Source of the DNA: Anaerolineae bacterium
GTDB taxonomy: Bacteria > Chloroflexota > Anaerolineae > JAAYZQ01
Assembly: GCA_023544525.1 (NCBI GenBank)
Contig: JAMJFU010000014.1
Location: forward strand, 1 to 36,448
Reading direction: 5' to 3'
DNA: 36,448 nucleotides
Position numbers and translations under genes: made by a program. Positions 26,901-36,318 of the stretch are shown piece by piece. Each line of letters opens with the position of its first letter. Position 1 is the stretch's first letter. The notes beneath the pieces are model-generated. The model was not told the DNA's origin. It saw only the letters and a program-made list of their open reading frames with translations, and did not search any database.

Positions 26901-27426
26901 CACCAAGCGGGGCAAGCCCATGGCCTTTGGCGAGATCGAGGATTTGCAGGGCACGGTCGACCTGGTCATCTTTCCCAATATCTGGGAAGAGACCGCGGAC
27001 CTGTGGCAGCCTGAACGGATCCTGGTTGTGCGGGGGCAGGTGAGTTTTCGCGACCGCGAGCCGAGCATCCTCGTCGACTCGGCCACCAACGAGATTACCA
27101 CCGTCGATACCCTCCACCAGGAGCCCGCACTCCTTGGCCCGACGGGCAAGGAGCATGTCCATTTGCACGTGACAATCCCTCGTAGCCCTGATATGGAGCA
27201 GACCATCCGGCGGCTGGGCTATGTCTATGACGTCCTGATCAGCTATCCAGGCGAGGATCGTTTCAGTCTTTATGTCGAGAATGGCGGGCGAGGTCGTGTC
27301 CAGATCGAGTTTCCCAACGATACCACCCGGCACTGTGTCGAACTCGAGCAAAAGCTGCGCGAACTGCTCGGCGCAGGGACCCTCCGTGTAGAGCCCCTGG
27401 CCAAAGACCTGGTCTCGGCGCATTGA
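23902..27426 (+). CDS. dnaE: DNA polymerase III subunit alpha
   Basis: [25 protein letters not shown] (PHP domain), [54 protein letters not shown] (polymerase active site), [28 protein letters not shown], C-terminal OB segment. Confidence 0.98.
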   Translation: [1174 protein letters not shown]

Positions 27427-27509
27427 GCCATGACCCTGCACCGGTCGCCCTGCCCGCCGGCTCACGCTCCGGTGTCCACGGTCAGGCCCCTGGATCAAAG
27501 GCAGCAGCG

Positions 27510-27986
27510 ATGGATCCTGTAGAACGTGTTCGTACGGCACTCGAACAGGCCGGCCTCGATCCCCGCCTGGCCCGAGAGCTCCCCGCCGACACCAGCACAG
27601 CCGAGGCGGCTGCCGAAGCGGTAGACGCCCCCGTAGGCAGCATTGTCAAGTCCCTGATCTTTCTGGCGGACGGGGTACCCTTGCTCGTCCTGGTGGCTGG
27701 CGACCGGCGGGCCGATGTCAAGCGCCTGCGGGCCGAGTTGGGCCTGAGCAAACGGCAGTTGCGCATCGCGCGTCCCTCCGAGGTCCAGGAGCTCACCGGC
27801 TTTGAGGTGGGAGGCGTGCCGCCTGTTGGCCACGCAACCCCGCTGCGCACCCTTGTCGATCGATCGTTGGGCCGCTTCCAGGACCTCTGGGCGGCAGCAG
27901 GCAGTGGGCACGCGGTTTTCCCCGTCACCTACAGGCGACTCGTCGAGATCACCAACGGCGAGGTGCTGGACCTGGTTGAGGAATAG
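27510..27986 (+). CDS. YbaK/EbsC-family aminoacyl-tRNA deacylase
   Basis: VGSIVKSLIFLADGVPLLVLVAGDRRADVKRLRAELG and GFEVGGVPPVGHATPLRTLVDRSL are YbaK/ProX-like motifs. Confidence 0.9.
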   Translation: MDPVERVRTALEQAGLDPRLARELPADTSTAEAAAEAVDAPVGSIVKSLIFLADGVPLLVLVAGDRRADVKRLRAELGLSKRQLRIARPSEVQELTGFEVGGVPPVGHATPLRTLVDRSLGRFQDLWAAAGSGHAVFPVTYRRLVEITNGEVLDLVEE

Positions 27987-28018
27987 CGCCGGGAACCGCT
28001 TTGGAGGGTCTAGCCGGG

Positions 28019-28786
28019 ATGGAAGGCACCGAATCAGAATCGACCGCCGAGCAGGAATTGGAACAGGCCCGGCTGCAGTTCATCGACTTTGTCGCCCACG
28101 AACTCAAACAGCCAATGACCGCCATCCAGGGTTATACCACGCTCCTGCTCCTGGGCATGGGCGGAGAGCTCAACGAGACCCAGCGCCAGTTTGTCGACGT
28201 CATCAACACCAATGTGGGGCGCCTGGGCAACCTGGTGAACAACCTCCTGGAGATCTCGCGCCTGGAGGCGGGCCGGATCCGCCTGGACCTGGCCCCGGTT
28301 GACCTCAGGACGGTCGTGGAGGAGGTGACCACTGCGGCCCTGCCTGACGTCGAGAAGCGCGACCACAGCCTGCACATCGACCTGGCCCAGGACCTGCCCC
28401 GGGCCTGGGGCGACCGCCAGCGCCTGGCCCAGGCCCTTTCTTACCTGGTGAGCAATGCCTGCAGGTACACGCCCCAGGGCGGCACCATCCGCATTGTCGT
28501 CGAGCCAGCTGAGGAGCCCACGCCAGGTGCAGATCATCTTTGTGTCACGGTCAGCGATACGGGCATCGGGCTCAGTCCTGGCGAGATCGCCAGCCTGGAC
28601 AAGTTCTACCGCGCCGACCACGATTTCGTGCAGCAGCAGCCCGGCAGTGGCCTGGGAATCGCCATCGCGCGCGGCCTGGTGGCGCTTCATGGTGGCGATT
28701 TCCTGGTCGAGAGCGAACCGGGTAGCGGCAGCACCTTCTCGTTTACGGTCCCCATCGCCGCAGGCAGGACGAACAAGCCAGAATAG
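28019..28786 (+). CDS. Sensor histidine kinase (HisKA + HATPase_c, no obvious TM segments)
   Basis: FIDFVAHELKQPMTAIQGYTTLLL (H-box), LSYLVSNACRYTPQGGTIRI (N-box), VSDTGIGLS, GSGLGIAIARGLVALHGG (G-boxes). Confidence 0.93.
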   Translation: MEGTESESTAEQELEQARLQFIDFVAHELKQPMTAIQGYTTLLLLGMGGELNETQRQFVDVINTNVGRLGNLVNNLLEISRLEAGRIRLDLAPVDLRTVVEEVTTAALPDVEKRDHSLHIDLAQDLPRAWGDRQRLAQALSYLVSNACRYTPQGGTIRIVVEPAEEPTPGADHLCVTVSDTGIGLSPGEIASLDKFYRADHDFVQQQPGSGLGIAIARGLVALHGGDFLVESEPGSGSTFSFTVPIAAGRTNKPE

Positions 28787-28905
28787 GGGACAGGCCCACT
28801 GGTCCCGGGCGTCAGAAGCGAGCCTGCGCGCTCACCTCTCCGGCAGGCCCATGCGCCTGCCCCCGTGTCTGGCTGATCTCAAGCTGCCAATCTGGCTGTC
28901 CTGGC

Positions 28906-30273
28906 TTATGCGGGCACCTTGGGCAGATCCTGCAATGCTATCTGGATGGTCTCCTCTTCCATTTCATAGTCTGGCAGGTCGCGCCGCAGGTAGGCGTCGT
29001 ACGCCGCCAGGTCAAAGTCGCCGTGCCCACTGGCATTGAACAGGATCACCTTCGACTCGCCCGTCTCCTTGCAGGCCATGGCCTCGTCGTACGCGGCCCG
29101 CACGGCATGGGCCGTCTCGGGCGCGACGATGAATCCCTCAGAACGGGCAAAGGTCAGGGCGGCGTCAAAGCAGACGTTCTGGTGATAGGCGCGGGCCTCG
29201 GCGTAGCCCTGGTCGAGCAGGGCGCAGATGGTCGGCGCCATGCCATGGTAGCGCAGCCCGCCAGCATGCACTGGGGCGGGAACAAAACCGTGGCCCACGG
29301 TGTGCATCTTGGCCACCGGCCCTGTCTTGGCCGTATCCCCCCAGTCGTAGGCATAGATGCCGCGGGTCATGCTCGGGCAGGCGGTAGATTCGACAAAGAT
29401 GGCCCTCAGATCCGGCTTGGTGCCGTCCAGCTTGTCCTTCATGAACGGATAGATGAGGCCTGCGGCGTTGCTGCCGCCGCCGGCGCAGCCGATCAGGATG
29501 TCGGGATAGTCGCCGGCCATCTCCATTTGTTGGCGTGCCTCCAGGCCGATGACCGTCTGGTGAAGCAGCACAAAGTTGACCACGCTGCCCAGGGAGTACT
29601 TGTAGCCTTCGTGGGTGACGCCATATTCGATGGCCTCGCTGATAGCCATGCCCAGGCTTCCAGTCGTGTCGGGATCCTGCTCCAGGAGCTGCCGGCCGGC
29701 GTTGGTCTCGGTGCTGGGGCTGGGCACCACGTTCGCGCCCCAGGTCTCCATGGCGATGCGCCGGTAGGGCTTCTGATGGTAGCTGATCGTCACCATAAAG
29801 ACCTTGCATTCCATGTCAAAGAGCCGGGTGGCAAAGGCCAGGGCGCTGCCCCATTGGCCTGCCCCTGTCTCCGTCGCAAAGCCTCGTAGCCCTTCCTGTT
29901 TGCCATAGTAGCATTGGGCCACCGCGGTATTCGGCTTGTGGCTGCCCGCCGGGCTGACCCCCTCCCACTTGTAATAGATCTTGGCCGGCGTGTCCAACGC
30001 TTTCTCCCAGCGATGCGCCCGGTAGAGGGGCGCCGGACGCCACATCTTGAGCACGTCCTGGACCTCTTCCGGAATCTCGATATACCGTTCCGTGCTGGCC
30101 TCCTGCGCGATCAAGGCCTCTGGGAAGACGGGGATCAAGTCCTCCGGCTTCATAAAGTCCAGGGTCGCCGGGTGCCGGTAGGGTGGCGGGGGTTCCTTCA
30201 TGTCGGCGACGATGTTATACCACTGGGTCGGCAAATCCTTCTCTTCTAGAACGTACTTGTACCGCTGTGTCAT
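28906..30273 (-). CDS. trpB2: Tryptophan synthase beta-like, TrpB2 type
   Basis: WRPAPLYRAHRWEKALDTPAKIYYKWEGVSPAGSHKPNTAVAQCYYGKQEGLRGFATETGAGQWGSALAFAT (PLP-lysine HKPNTA; TrpB2-type ETGAGQWG). RBS AAAGGGAGG upstream of 30273. No trpA seen adjacent. Confidence 0.92.
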   Translation of the reverse strand: MTQRYKYVLEEKDLPTQWYNIVADMKEPPPPYRHPATLDFMKPEDLIPVFPEALIAQEASTERYIEIPEEVQDVLKMWRPAPLYRAHRWEKALDTPAKIYYKWEGVSPAGSHKPNTAVAQCYYGKQEGLRGFATETGAGQWGSALAFATRLFDMECKVFMVTISYHQKPYRRIAMETWGANVVPSPSTETNAGRQLLEQDPDTTGSLGMAISEAIEYGVTHEGYKYSLGSVVNFVLLHQTVIGLEARQQMEMAGDYPDILIGCAGGGSNAAGLIYPFMKDKLDGTKPDLRAIFVESTACPSMTRGIYAYDWGDTAKTGPVAKMHTVGHGFVPAPVHAGGLRYHGMAPTICALLDQGYAEARAYHQNVCFDAALTFARSEGFIVAPETAHAVRAAYDEAMACKETGESKVILFNASGHGDFDLAAYDAYLRRDLPDYEMEEETIQIALQDLPKVPA

Positions 30274-30303
30274 CTGTTTCCTCCCTTTCATTGTCTTCTG
30301 TCT

Positions 30304-30339
30304 CCTCAGGGACCCATACATCGGGCCGCTACCCTGAGG
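30304..30339. other. Intergenic stem-loop between AAA ATPase and trpB2
   Basis: CCTCAGGG (30304-30311) / CCCTGAGG (30332-30339), 8-bp perfect stem, no T-tract. Confidence 0.45.
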
Positions 30340-30406
30340 CAAGAAATGACCCGTTGCCCCGGCCACACGGGCGTGGCGCGGTCCCCATGCCTGCAGCGCT
30401 GAACGC

Positions 30407-31123
30407 TCAGGCCCCGATAAAGGCCGATGGATTCAACATGAATTGCCTGTATAGTCTGTAATGCGCAGTCTCCTCATATTCGATCTCCCGGATGCCAGCC
30501 GGCTCGAAGCCAAAGATCTGGGCACCGGGGTAGGCCAGCAGGATCGGCGAGTGGGTGGCGATGATGAACTGGGCGCTGCTTTCCGCCTCCAGTTGACGCA
30601 ACACGTTCAAGAACCGGATCTGGCTGGCTGGCGATAGAGCCGCCTCCGGCTCGTCCAGGAGGTAGAGCCCCTTTATGCGGCACCTGGCGCTCAGGTAGGA
30701 GAGGATGCCCTCACCGTGGGACAGGGTATTCAGGATCTGCCCGCCATGGTATTGCAGACGGCCCGGATCGCACAGAGCCACGTCGTCCAGAAAGTCGGAC
30801 AGGTCCCGGAACGTCTCTGCTCGGAAGACAGAGCCCGGCACGCCGCCGTTGGACCACTGGGCGCTGACATAGTCCTTCAGGCGCGTCTCGAGCGGGTTGT
30901 TGTGGGCCAGATGACGGCGCGGTTTCTCCCAGAGGTGGATGCCGCACTTCCGGGCGATGGCATCCAGTAGGGTGGACTTGCCAGACCCATTCTCCCCCAC
31001 AAAGAACACGACCCGCTGGCGCAGCCTCAGTTCCTGGGTCCCCTGGATGCTGGGGATATCAAAAGGGTATATGTGGCTGGTCGGAAAGTGGTCACCGTGG
31101 ATTTGGATCTTGAGCAGATGCAT
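30407..31123 (-). CDS. AAA family (ABC-type, AAA_21/AAA_23-like) ATPase
   Basis: Walker A FFVGENGSGKSTLLDAIARK; Walker B LYLLDEPEAALSPASQIRFLNVLRQL; H-loop FIIATHSPILLAYPGAQIFGFE; RBS AAAGGAG. Confidence 0.88.
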   Translation of the reverse strand: MHLLKIQIHGDHFPTSHIYPFDIPSIQGTQELRLRQRVVFFVGENGSGKSTLLDAIARKCGIHLWEKPRRHLAHNNPLETRLKDYVSAQWSNGGVPGSVFRAETFRDLSDFLDDVALCDPGRLQYHGGQILNTLSHGEGILSYLSARCRIKGLYLLDEPEAALSPASQIRFLNVLRQLEAESSAQFIIATHSPILLAYPGAQIFGFEPAGIREIEYEETAHYRLYRQFMLNPSAFIGA

Positions 31124-31144
31124 ATGGCGCTCCTTTGGCTGGCC

Positions 31145-32209
31145 CTAACAATAGGCGAGGGCTGGCATGTCTGAGCCGTTGAGCGGCTGCGGATAGGCTT
31201 TCAGTAGCTGGGGGCCGTAGAGTCCCATCGCCTCGTACACCAGGCACATGGTCTCCTGGGCGATGCCGCGCACGCGCCGCGTGCCCGCGATCAGCACGTC
31301 GTCTACCATGCCGGGCCGGCCCTCGTATTCGGCACGACGTGCACGCATCGGCTCCAGGAAGTCGTTGATGGCCCGTGCCAGCTTGCGCTTGACTTCTACG
31401 TCGCCCACTTGGCCCCGCCTATAGCGTTCCTTCAGATCATCCACCTCCGCCACGTCGGGATTGAACGCGTCGTGGTAGATAAAGACCGGGTTGCCTTCCA
31501 CGCGACCAGGGATGTCGGCCCGGACACGCTGCGGATCGGTATACATGCCAAAGACCTTCTGCCGCACGGTCTCCTCGTCATCGGACAAAAAGATGGCGTT
31601 GCCCAGGCTCTTGCTCATCTTGGCCTGCCCATCCGTGCCCACCAGCGTGGGCACCTCGCCCAGCATCACGTCGGGGACAGGAAAGACCTCACCATAGAGC
31701 CGGTTGAAGCGACGCGCAATCTCGCGTGTCACCTCTACGTGGGCCTCGTTGTCCTTGCCCACCGGCACCAGGTGGGCACGCGGCAGCAGGATATCGGCCG
31801 CCTGCAGGACGGGATAGCCCAGCAGGCCAAAGGGCATCACCTCCAGCTCTGCATCACGCGCCATGTCCTTCAGGCTGGGCAGCCGTTCCAGCCGGGGCAC
31901 GGTCACCAGCATCTCAAAGATCAGGTTCAGTTGTGCCGTCTCGGGCACGGCTGACTGGACAAAGATCGTGCTCCGCTCTGGGTCGATGCCAGCCGCCAGG
32001 TAGTCGAGCACGATCTCGCGCACAAATTCCGAGACCCGTGCCACCCGCTCCTTTTCTGGTTGCGTGGTCAGCATGTGCAGGTCGGCGATGATGAACAGAC
32101 AGTCGTATTCATCCTGCAGCAGCACACGGTTGGCCAGCGTTCCGACGTAATGTCCCAGGTGTAGCTTGCCCGTGGGACGATCTCCGGTCAGAATCCTCTT
32201 TTTTGCCAT
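31145..32209 (-). CDS. trpS: Tryptophan-tRNA ligase
   Basis: [22 protein letters not shown] (HIGH-like), [19 protein letters not shown] (KMSKS), [42 protein letters not shown]. Confidence 0.97.
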   Translation of the reverse strand: MAKKRILTGDRPTGKLHLGHYVGTLANRVLLQDEYDCLFIIADLHMLTTQPEKERVARVSEFVREIVLDYLAAGIDPERSTIFVQSAVPETAQLNLIFEMLVTVPRLERLPSLKDMARDAELEVMPFGLLGYPVLQAADILLPRAHLVPVGKDNEAHVEVTREIARRFNRLYGEVFPVPDVMLGEVPTLVGTDGQAKMSKSLGNAIFLSDDEETVRQKVFGMYTDPQRVRADIPGRVEGNPVFIYHDAFNPDVAEVDDLKERYRRGQVGDVEVKRKLARAINDFLEPMRARRAEYEGRPGMVDDVLIAGTRRVRGIAQETMCLVYEAMGLYGPQLLKAYPQPLNGSDMPALAYC

Positions 32210-32229
32210 TTCCAACTCCCTTCCAAAAC

Positions 32230-32570
32230 AAAACGCCCGTCCTCTGTTCTAGAGGACGGGCGTAAGACACCCGCGGTGCCACCTCTCTTAGGCTAGCGCT
32301 CCAACAAAAAATCCGCCGGTGACGGCGGAAAAAGACCATGGCATGCCAGCCTCACTCGTTGCAGGTACGGTCCATCAGACGATACCCTCGGCCCTGATAA
32401 CGGTGGCGACTCCGGCCCGGACTACTAGCTCTCCTGAGCGTTCGGCGGGCGGCTCCCAGGCCCATTCACCCTCTGCGCTGGTATCGGGTTTCCACCATTC
32501 CCCGACTCTCTGAACCCCGCTTCGAAGGCTACTATTCCTGATCGTAGCCTTTGGCTTCTATCCTTTTACG
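32230..32570 (-). promoter_or_regulatory. T-box leader (Trp-responsive) upstream of trpS
   Basis: Minus strand carries AGGTGGCACCGCGGGT (32269-32284), terminator ACGCCCGTCCTCT-AGAAC-AGAGGACGGGCGT + TTTTGTTTT (32233-32263), Stem I AGAGAG...GGTGGAAACCCGAT, and candidate specifier UGG in GUGAAUGGGCC (32462-32464). Confidence 0.93.
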
Positions 32571-32576
32571 GACGGC

Positions 32577-32605
32577 AGTATAACACATTCCGTCCCGGTT
32601 GTCAA
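32577..32605 (-). promoter_or_regulatory. Promoter TTGACA-N17-TATACT for T-box/trpS transcript
   Basis: Minus strand TTGACA (complement 32600-32605), 17-nt spacer, TATACT (complement 32577-32582). Confidence 0.75.
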
Positions 32606-32670
32606 ATACCGGAATTGCAGCCCGTGCACACCGGATCACCCACCGGGGGGCGGCCTGCAACCCTCTTGCT

Positions 32671-32997
32671 CTATGCCAGGTGGGGTTCCAACTTCTTGAG
32701 GAGTTTCTCTTTTGGCAAAAAGCCTACGATCCGCTCTGCTGCGTTGCCGTCCTTGAACAGGATCAAGGTTGGGATGCTCATCACCCCGTATTTCATGGCA
32801 GAGGCGTTGTTGTTGTCGACATCCAGCTTGGCGACCTGGAGTCTGTCACTGTATTCTTCGGCGAGCTCCTCGAGAACCGGGGCGATCATCTTGCAGGGAC
32901 CGCACCACACGGCCCAGAAATCGACCACTGTAGGAATGTCGGCTCCGAGCACGACCTCCTCGAACGTATCGTCGGTCACATTGAAAGGCTTGGCCAT
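32671..32997 (-). CDS. trxA: Thioredoxin
   Basis: [28 protein letters not shown] (WCGPC), [25 protein letters not shown]. Confidence 0.97.
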   Translation of the reverse strand: MAKPFNVTDDTFEEVVLGADIPTVVDFWAVWCGPCKMIAPVLEELAEEYSDRLQVAKLDVDNNNASAMKYGVMSIPTLILFKDGNAAERIVGFLPKEKLLKKLEPHLA

Positions 32998-33310
32998 GGT
33001 GCTATTCTTCCTCCATTGGAATACTGAGTCCTAGGTTGGCGGCGTGGATCTTAGCTTGTTTCGGCCGATTTGTCAAACCCCTGCCTGATTGGCGTGCCGG
33101 CCAAAGGGCGCGGGGCCTGAGCTACGGGGATCCCAGGACCCCCTGCCGCGTTGCCTGGCGCGGACGACCGGTTACGGGAACTGGTGTGGCGCCTGGATGC
33201 CAGGCGGGGACGTTGGGAGCGGCCAGTGCACAGCACGGGCTGGTGACAGTGGGCTGGATAGGGGTTGGGGACGCGCCGGGCCAGGATGGAGGTGGCGCCT
33301 CTGGGAGCAG

Positions 33311-33931
33311 CTATCTCTCCTCGCCGATGCGCCGTTCCGTGCCCTGCAACAGGCGGCGGATGTTGGGCCGGTGGGCGTAGACGATCAAGGCCCAGGCCAA
33401 TAGCCCGTAAAAGATGTAGGCAGGTGCCAGCTTGCCCATCACGGCCAGGGCCAACAGGATGATCGGCATGAGGGTGACGACGATGAGGGAGCCCAGCGAC
33501 GCATAGCGGCTGATGGCGATGATGGCCAGCAGCAGGACAGCCAGGGCGATGGCAGCCGGCCAATAGAGCGCACCTAACGCTCCCAGCGAGGTGCCGACGC
33601 CTGCCCCGCCGCGAAAGCCGAGAAAGATCGAATGATTGTGGCCCAAGATGACGGCCGCTCCGGCCAGGACCTGGGAGGCCGCCACCACCCCCTCGGGTGC
33701 TAGCTGCCCGGCCAGCCAGACCGCCACGGCGCCCTTGCCGACGTCCAACGCGCCGGTCAGGAGGGCGGCGATTGGCCCTGCGGCGCGCAGGACATTCGTT
33801 CCGCCCGTCCGCCCGCTACCCCAGTGCAGCACGTTGACCCCCCAGGCTCGGCCCAGGAGATAGCCGGCCGGAAAACTGCCCAACAGGTAAGCCACCATCA
33901 CGGTGGCCAGCACGCTCATACCCTCAATCAT
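33311..33931 (-). CDS. plsY: Glycerol-3-phosphate acyltransferase PlsY
   Basis: VAYLLGSFPAGYLLGRAWGVNVLHWGSGRTGGTNVLRAAGPIAALLTGALDVGKGAVAVWLA, ILGHNHSIFLGFRGGAGVGTSLG: PlsY motifs. Confidence 0.95.
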   Translation of the reverse strand: MIEGMSVLATVMVAYLLGSFPAGYLLGRAWGVNVLHWGSGRTGGTNVLRAAGPIAALLTGALDVGKGAVAVWLAGQLAPEGVVAASQVLAGAAVILGHNHSIFLGFRGGAGVGTSLGALGALYWPAAIALAVLLLAIIAISRYASLGSLIVVTLMPIILLALAVMGKLAPAYIFYGLLAWALIVYAHRPNIRRLLQGTERRIGEER

Positions 33932-33996
33932 GGTTCCTCCACACGCAGGTCGTTGGCTACATACTCTGCCTTTAAAACACAGAGACGCGCGTGAGG

Positions 33997-35145
33997 TTAC
34001 GCTTTCTTCGGGGTGCCTTCGGGGTCTTCTGGGCCGGGCGTTGGCCGGGCGACAAGCCGCAGGCCTGGGTTCACGTCCATATCCCATCCGGCTCGTTCGC
34101 CGGCCTCATACCGATAGTAGCCAGCGCTGGCGATGATGGCCGCGTTGTCTGTGCACAGGTCCGCGGGTGGGTAGCGCACCGGCAGCGGGCTGCGCCTGGA
34201 CATTTCCTGGCGCAGCAGCGTGTTGGCCGCGACGCCTCCGGCCAGGAGCACGATTTGGGCGCCGAACTCTTCTGCAGCCTGGCACGTCTTTTCGACGAGC
34301 ACATCGACCACTGCGGCCTGGAAGCTGGCGGCCAGGTTGGCCACCGGCAGGACGCGCACCAGGGGCGGCATCTGCGAGCTGACCGTCCGCGGCTTGCTCT
34401 TTGGTCCTCCGCTGGCCTGGGGCTCGTATTTCTGGACGATGCGCAGCACAGCGGTTTTGAGACCCGAGAAGCTGAAATCATAGGTGCCGGGCAGCCAGGC
34501 CCGGGGCAGCTTGAAGGCGGTCGCCGACCCCGCCGCCGCAGCCTCCTGGATGGCGGGTCCCCCGGGATAGGGCAGGCCCAGCAGGCGGCCCACCTTATCA
34601 AACGCTTCGCCCGCCGCGTCGTCCAACGTGCCGCCCAGGCGCTGGTACTGGCCGTGGCCCGTCATCAAGATCAACTCTGTGTGGCCGCCTGATACGACCA
34701 GGCAGACCAGCGGGAACTCGGGCGGTGGCGCCTCTACCAGCCAGTTGCCATAGATGTGGGCCTCGATATGGTTGATGCCGACAAGGGGTAAGCCACTGGC
34801 CAGTGCCAATCCCTTGGCCACGTTGACCCCGACCAACAGCGAGCCGGCGAGCCCGGGCCCGCGCGTCACGGCAATGGCATCCAAACCCCCATTGGGCGCC
34901 GTCCCGCCTCCGGCGTGGGGCGAACCGGCCCTCAATTCAACACCAGCGCCGGCCAGCGCCTCCTCGATCACGGGCAGGATGCTGAGCACGTGCTGCCGGG
35001 ACGCGACCTCGGGAAAGACGCCACCGTAACGCCGGTGGATGTCCACCTGTGAAGCGATGACGTTGCTCAGGATGGATCTACCGTCGGCCACCACGGCCGC
35101 GGCTGTCTCGTCACACGAGCTCTCGATGCCCAAGATGAGCGTCAT
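33997..35145 (-). CDS. tsaD: tRNA N6-adenosine threonylcarbamoyltransferase TsaD
   Basis: [101 protein letters not shown]. Confidence 0.97.
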   Translation of the reverse strand: MTLILGIESSCDETAAAVVADGRSILSNVIASQVDIHRRYGGVFPEVASRQHVLSILPVIEEALAGAGVELRAGSPHAGGGTAPNGGLDAIAVTRGPGLAGSLLVGVNVAKGLALASGLPLVGINHIEAHIYGNWLVEAPPPEFPLVCLVVSGGHTELILMTGHGQYQRLGGTLDDAAGEAFDKVGRLLGLPYPGGPAIQEAAAAGSATAFKLPRAWLPGTYDFSFSGLKTAVLRIVQKYEPQASGGPKSKPRTVSSQMPPLVRVLPVANLAASFQAAVVDVLVEKTCQAAEEFGAQIVLLAGGVAANTLLRQEMSRRSPLPVRYPPADLCTDNAAIIASAGYYRYEAGERAGWDMDVNPGLRLVARPTPGPEDPEGTPKKA

Positions 35146-35166
35146 GCAGTCTGCCTCCTGGCCCCC

Positions 35167-35195
35167 AGTATAGCAGATTTGCCGGGGGGTGGCAA
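35167..35195 (-). promoter_or_regulatory. Putative tsaD promoter TTGCCA-N17-TATACT
   Basis: Minus strand TTGCCA (complement 35190-35195), TATACT (complement 35167-35172). Confidence 0.55.
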
Positions 35196-35216
35196 TCCTT
35201 TGCCGCGGGCTCAATG

Positions 35217-35256
35217 AAAAATCGCCTGGTCAGGCGCCTTGCACCTGACCAGGCGA
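35217..35256 (-). terminator. Rho-independent terminator downstream of bfr
   Basis: Perfect 13-bp stem TCGCCTGGTCAGG (35222-35234) / CCTGACCAGGCGA (35244-35256), followed on the minus strand by TTTTT. Confidence 0.85.
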
Positions 35257-35291
35257 GATAGGTCTAGAGGGTGGTTCCGGGCCGGAGGGAG

Positions 35292-35759
35292 CTAGTCGAT
35301 CTGCTCCACCAGGTAGTGCTCGAGGCCGAGCTGCTCGATCTGGTCCAGTTGAGCTTCCAGCCAGTCGATGTGGTCCTCTTCATCCTTCAGGATCGATTCG
35401 AGGATCTCACGGCTGCCGTTGTCGCTCACCTCGACCGCCAGGCGGATCGACTCGTTGTAACTCTTGATGGCATCGTACTCGGCCTGCCAGTCGTTCTTGT
35501 GCTGGGTCAGTACGTCCTTGCCGATATGGATCTCGCCCAACTTGCTGACGATGGGCATGCCCTCCAAGAAGAGAATACGACTGATGAGTGTCTCGGCGTG
35601 TTTCATCTCCTGGATGGCTCGCCCCTCGATCGCCTCATGGAGCCGCTCATAACCCCAATCCTCAGCCATCTCGGCGTGAACAAAATACTGGTTGATCGCC
35701 GTCAATTCTTCCGCGAGACGTTCGTTGAGGCTTTCGATAAGTCGCTCATTCCCCTTCAT
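35292..35759 (-). CDS. bfr: Bacterioferritin
   Basis: MKGNERLIESLNERLAEELTAINQYFVHAEMAEDWGYERLHEAIEGRAIQEMKHAETLISRILFLEGMP...LKDEEDHIDWLEAQL: ferroxidase-site residues of bacterioferritin. Confidence 0.96.
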   Translation of the reverse strand: MKGNERLIESLNERLAEELTAINQYFVHAEMAEDWGYERLHEAIEGRAIQEMKHAETLISRILFLEGMPIVSKLGEIHIGKDVLTQHKNDWQAEYDAIKSYNESIRLAVEVSDNGSREILESILKDEEDHIDWLEAQLDQIEQLGLEHYLVEQID

Positions 35760-35894
35760 TGCTGTTCTCCTTTCCTTGATTGTATGGTCAGCGGGTCGGT
35801 GCCGCCAGTTCAACTTCGCTCTGATTGCCTGACAGGGCCATTATAGCAGAAAATCGAGGGCTCGGGTAGTTCCGTGGTGCCGCTGGCATTTGGC

Positions 35895-35923
35895 TTGCCT
35901 GGGGCCAAGGGCTATGCTAGAAT
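35895..35923 (+). promoter_or_regulatory. Putative cupin promoter TTGCCT-N17-TAGAAT, divergent from a TGCTATAAT extended -10 for bfr (complement 35840-35848)
   Basis: Hexamers read directly on both strands. Confidence 0.5.
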
Positions 35924-35955
35924 GGCACGGCATGACAAGAGGAGGGGCATCTACC

Positions 35956-36318
35956 ATGTACATGGTCCATCGTAATGACATCCGGCCGTTTATCGGGGAA
36001 GATGGGGCTGTCATTCGCGAGCTCGCCGCTCCGGCCAACGCGCCCGTCACCAGCCACAGCCTGGCCGAGATCCGGCATCCCCCTGGCACGGCGAGCCAGG
36101 AGCACTATCACACCGTGGCAGAGGAGGTATACTACGTAACCTCGGGCCATGGCCAGATTCGCGTCGACGGAGAGACCCGCGATCTGGGGCCGGGCGACGT
36201 CGTGGTCATTGTCCCGGGCCAGCGGCACAAGGTCTGGTCGGTGGGGACGGAGGACCTGGTGCTGTTGGTCACTTGCGCCCCGGCCTACTCGGTGGACGAG
36301 GTAGTATTTACCGAGTGA
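35956..36318 (+). CDS. Small cupin-domain protein
   Basis: HSLAEIRHPPGTASQEHYHTVAEEVYYVTSGHGQIRVDGETRDLGPGDVVVIVPGQRHKVWSVG: both cupin motifs. RBS AGAGGAGGGG. Confidence 0.92.
   Translation: MYMVHRNDIRPFIGEDGAVIRELAAPANAPVTSHSLAEIRHPPGTASQEHYHTVAEEVYYVTSGHGQIRVDGETRDLGPGDVVVIVPGQRHKVWSVGTEDLVLLVTCAPAYSVDEVVFTE

Noticed and set aside
25729-27540. 603-aa antisense ORF opposite dnaE
   Set aside because: The sense strand is unambiguous dnaE. Long antisense ORFs are expected in GC-rich coding sequence; the translation has no recognisable domain.
34950-35020. [15 protein letters not shown] insertion in TsaD as a possible new domain
   Set aside because: Short low-complexity loop in an otherwise standard TsaD; likely lineage-specific length variation.
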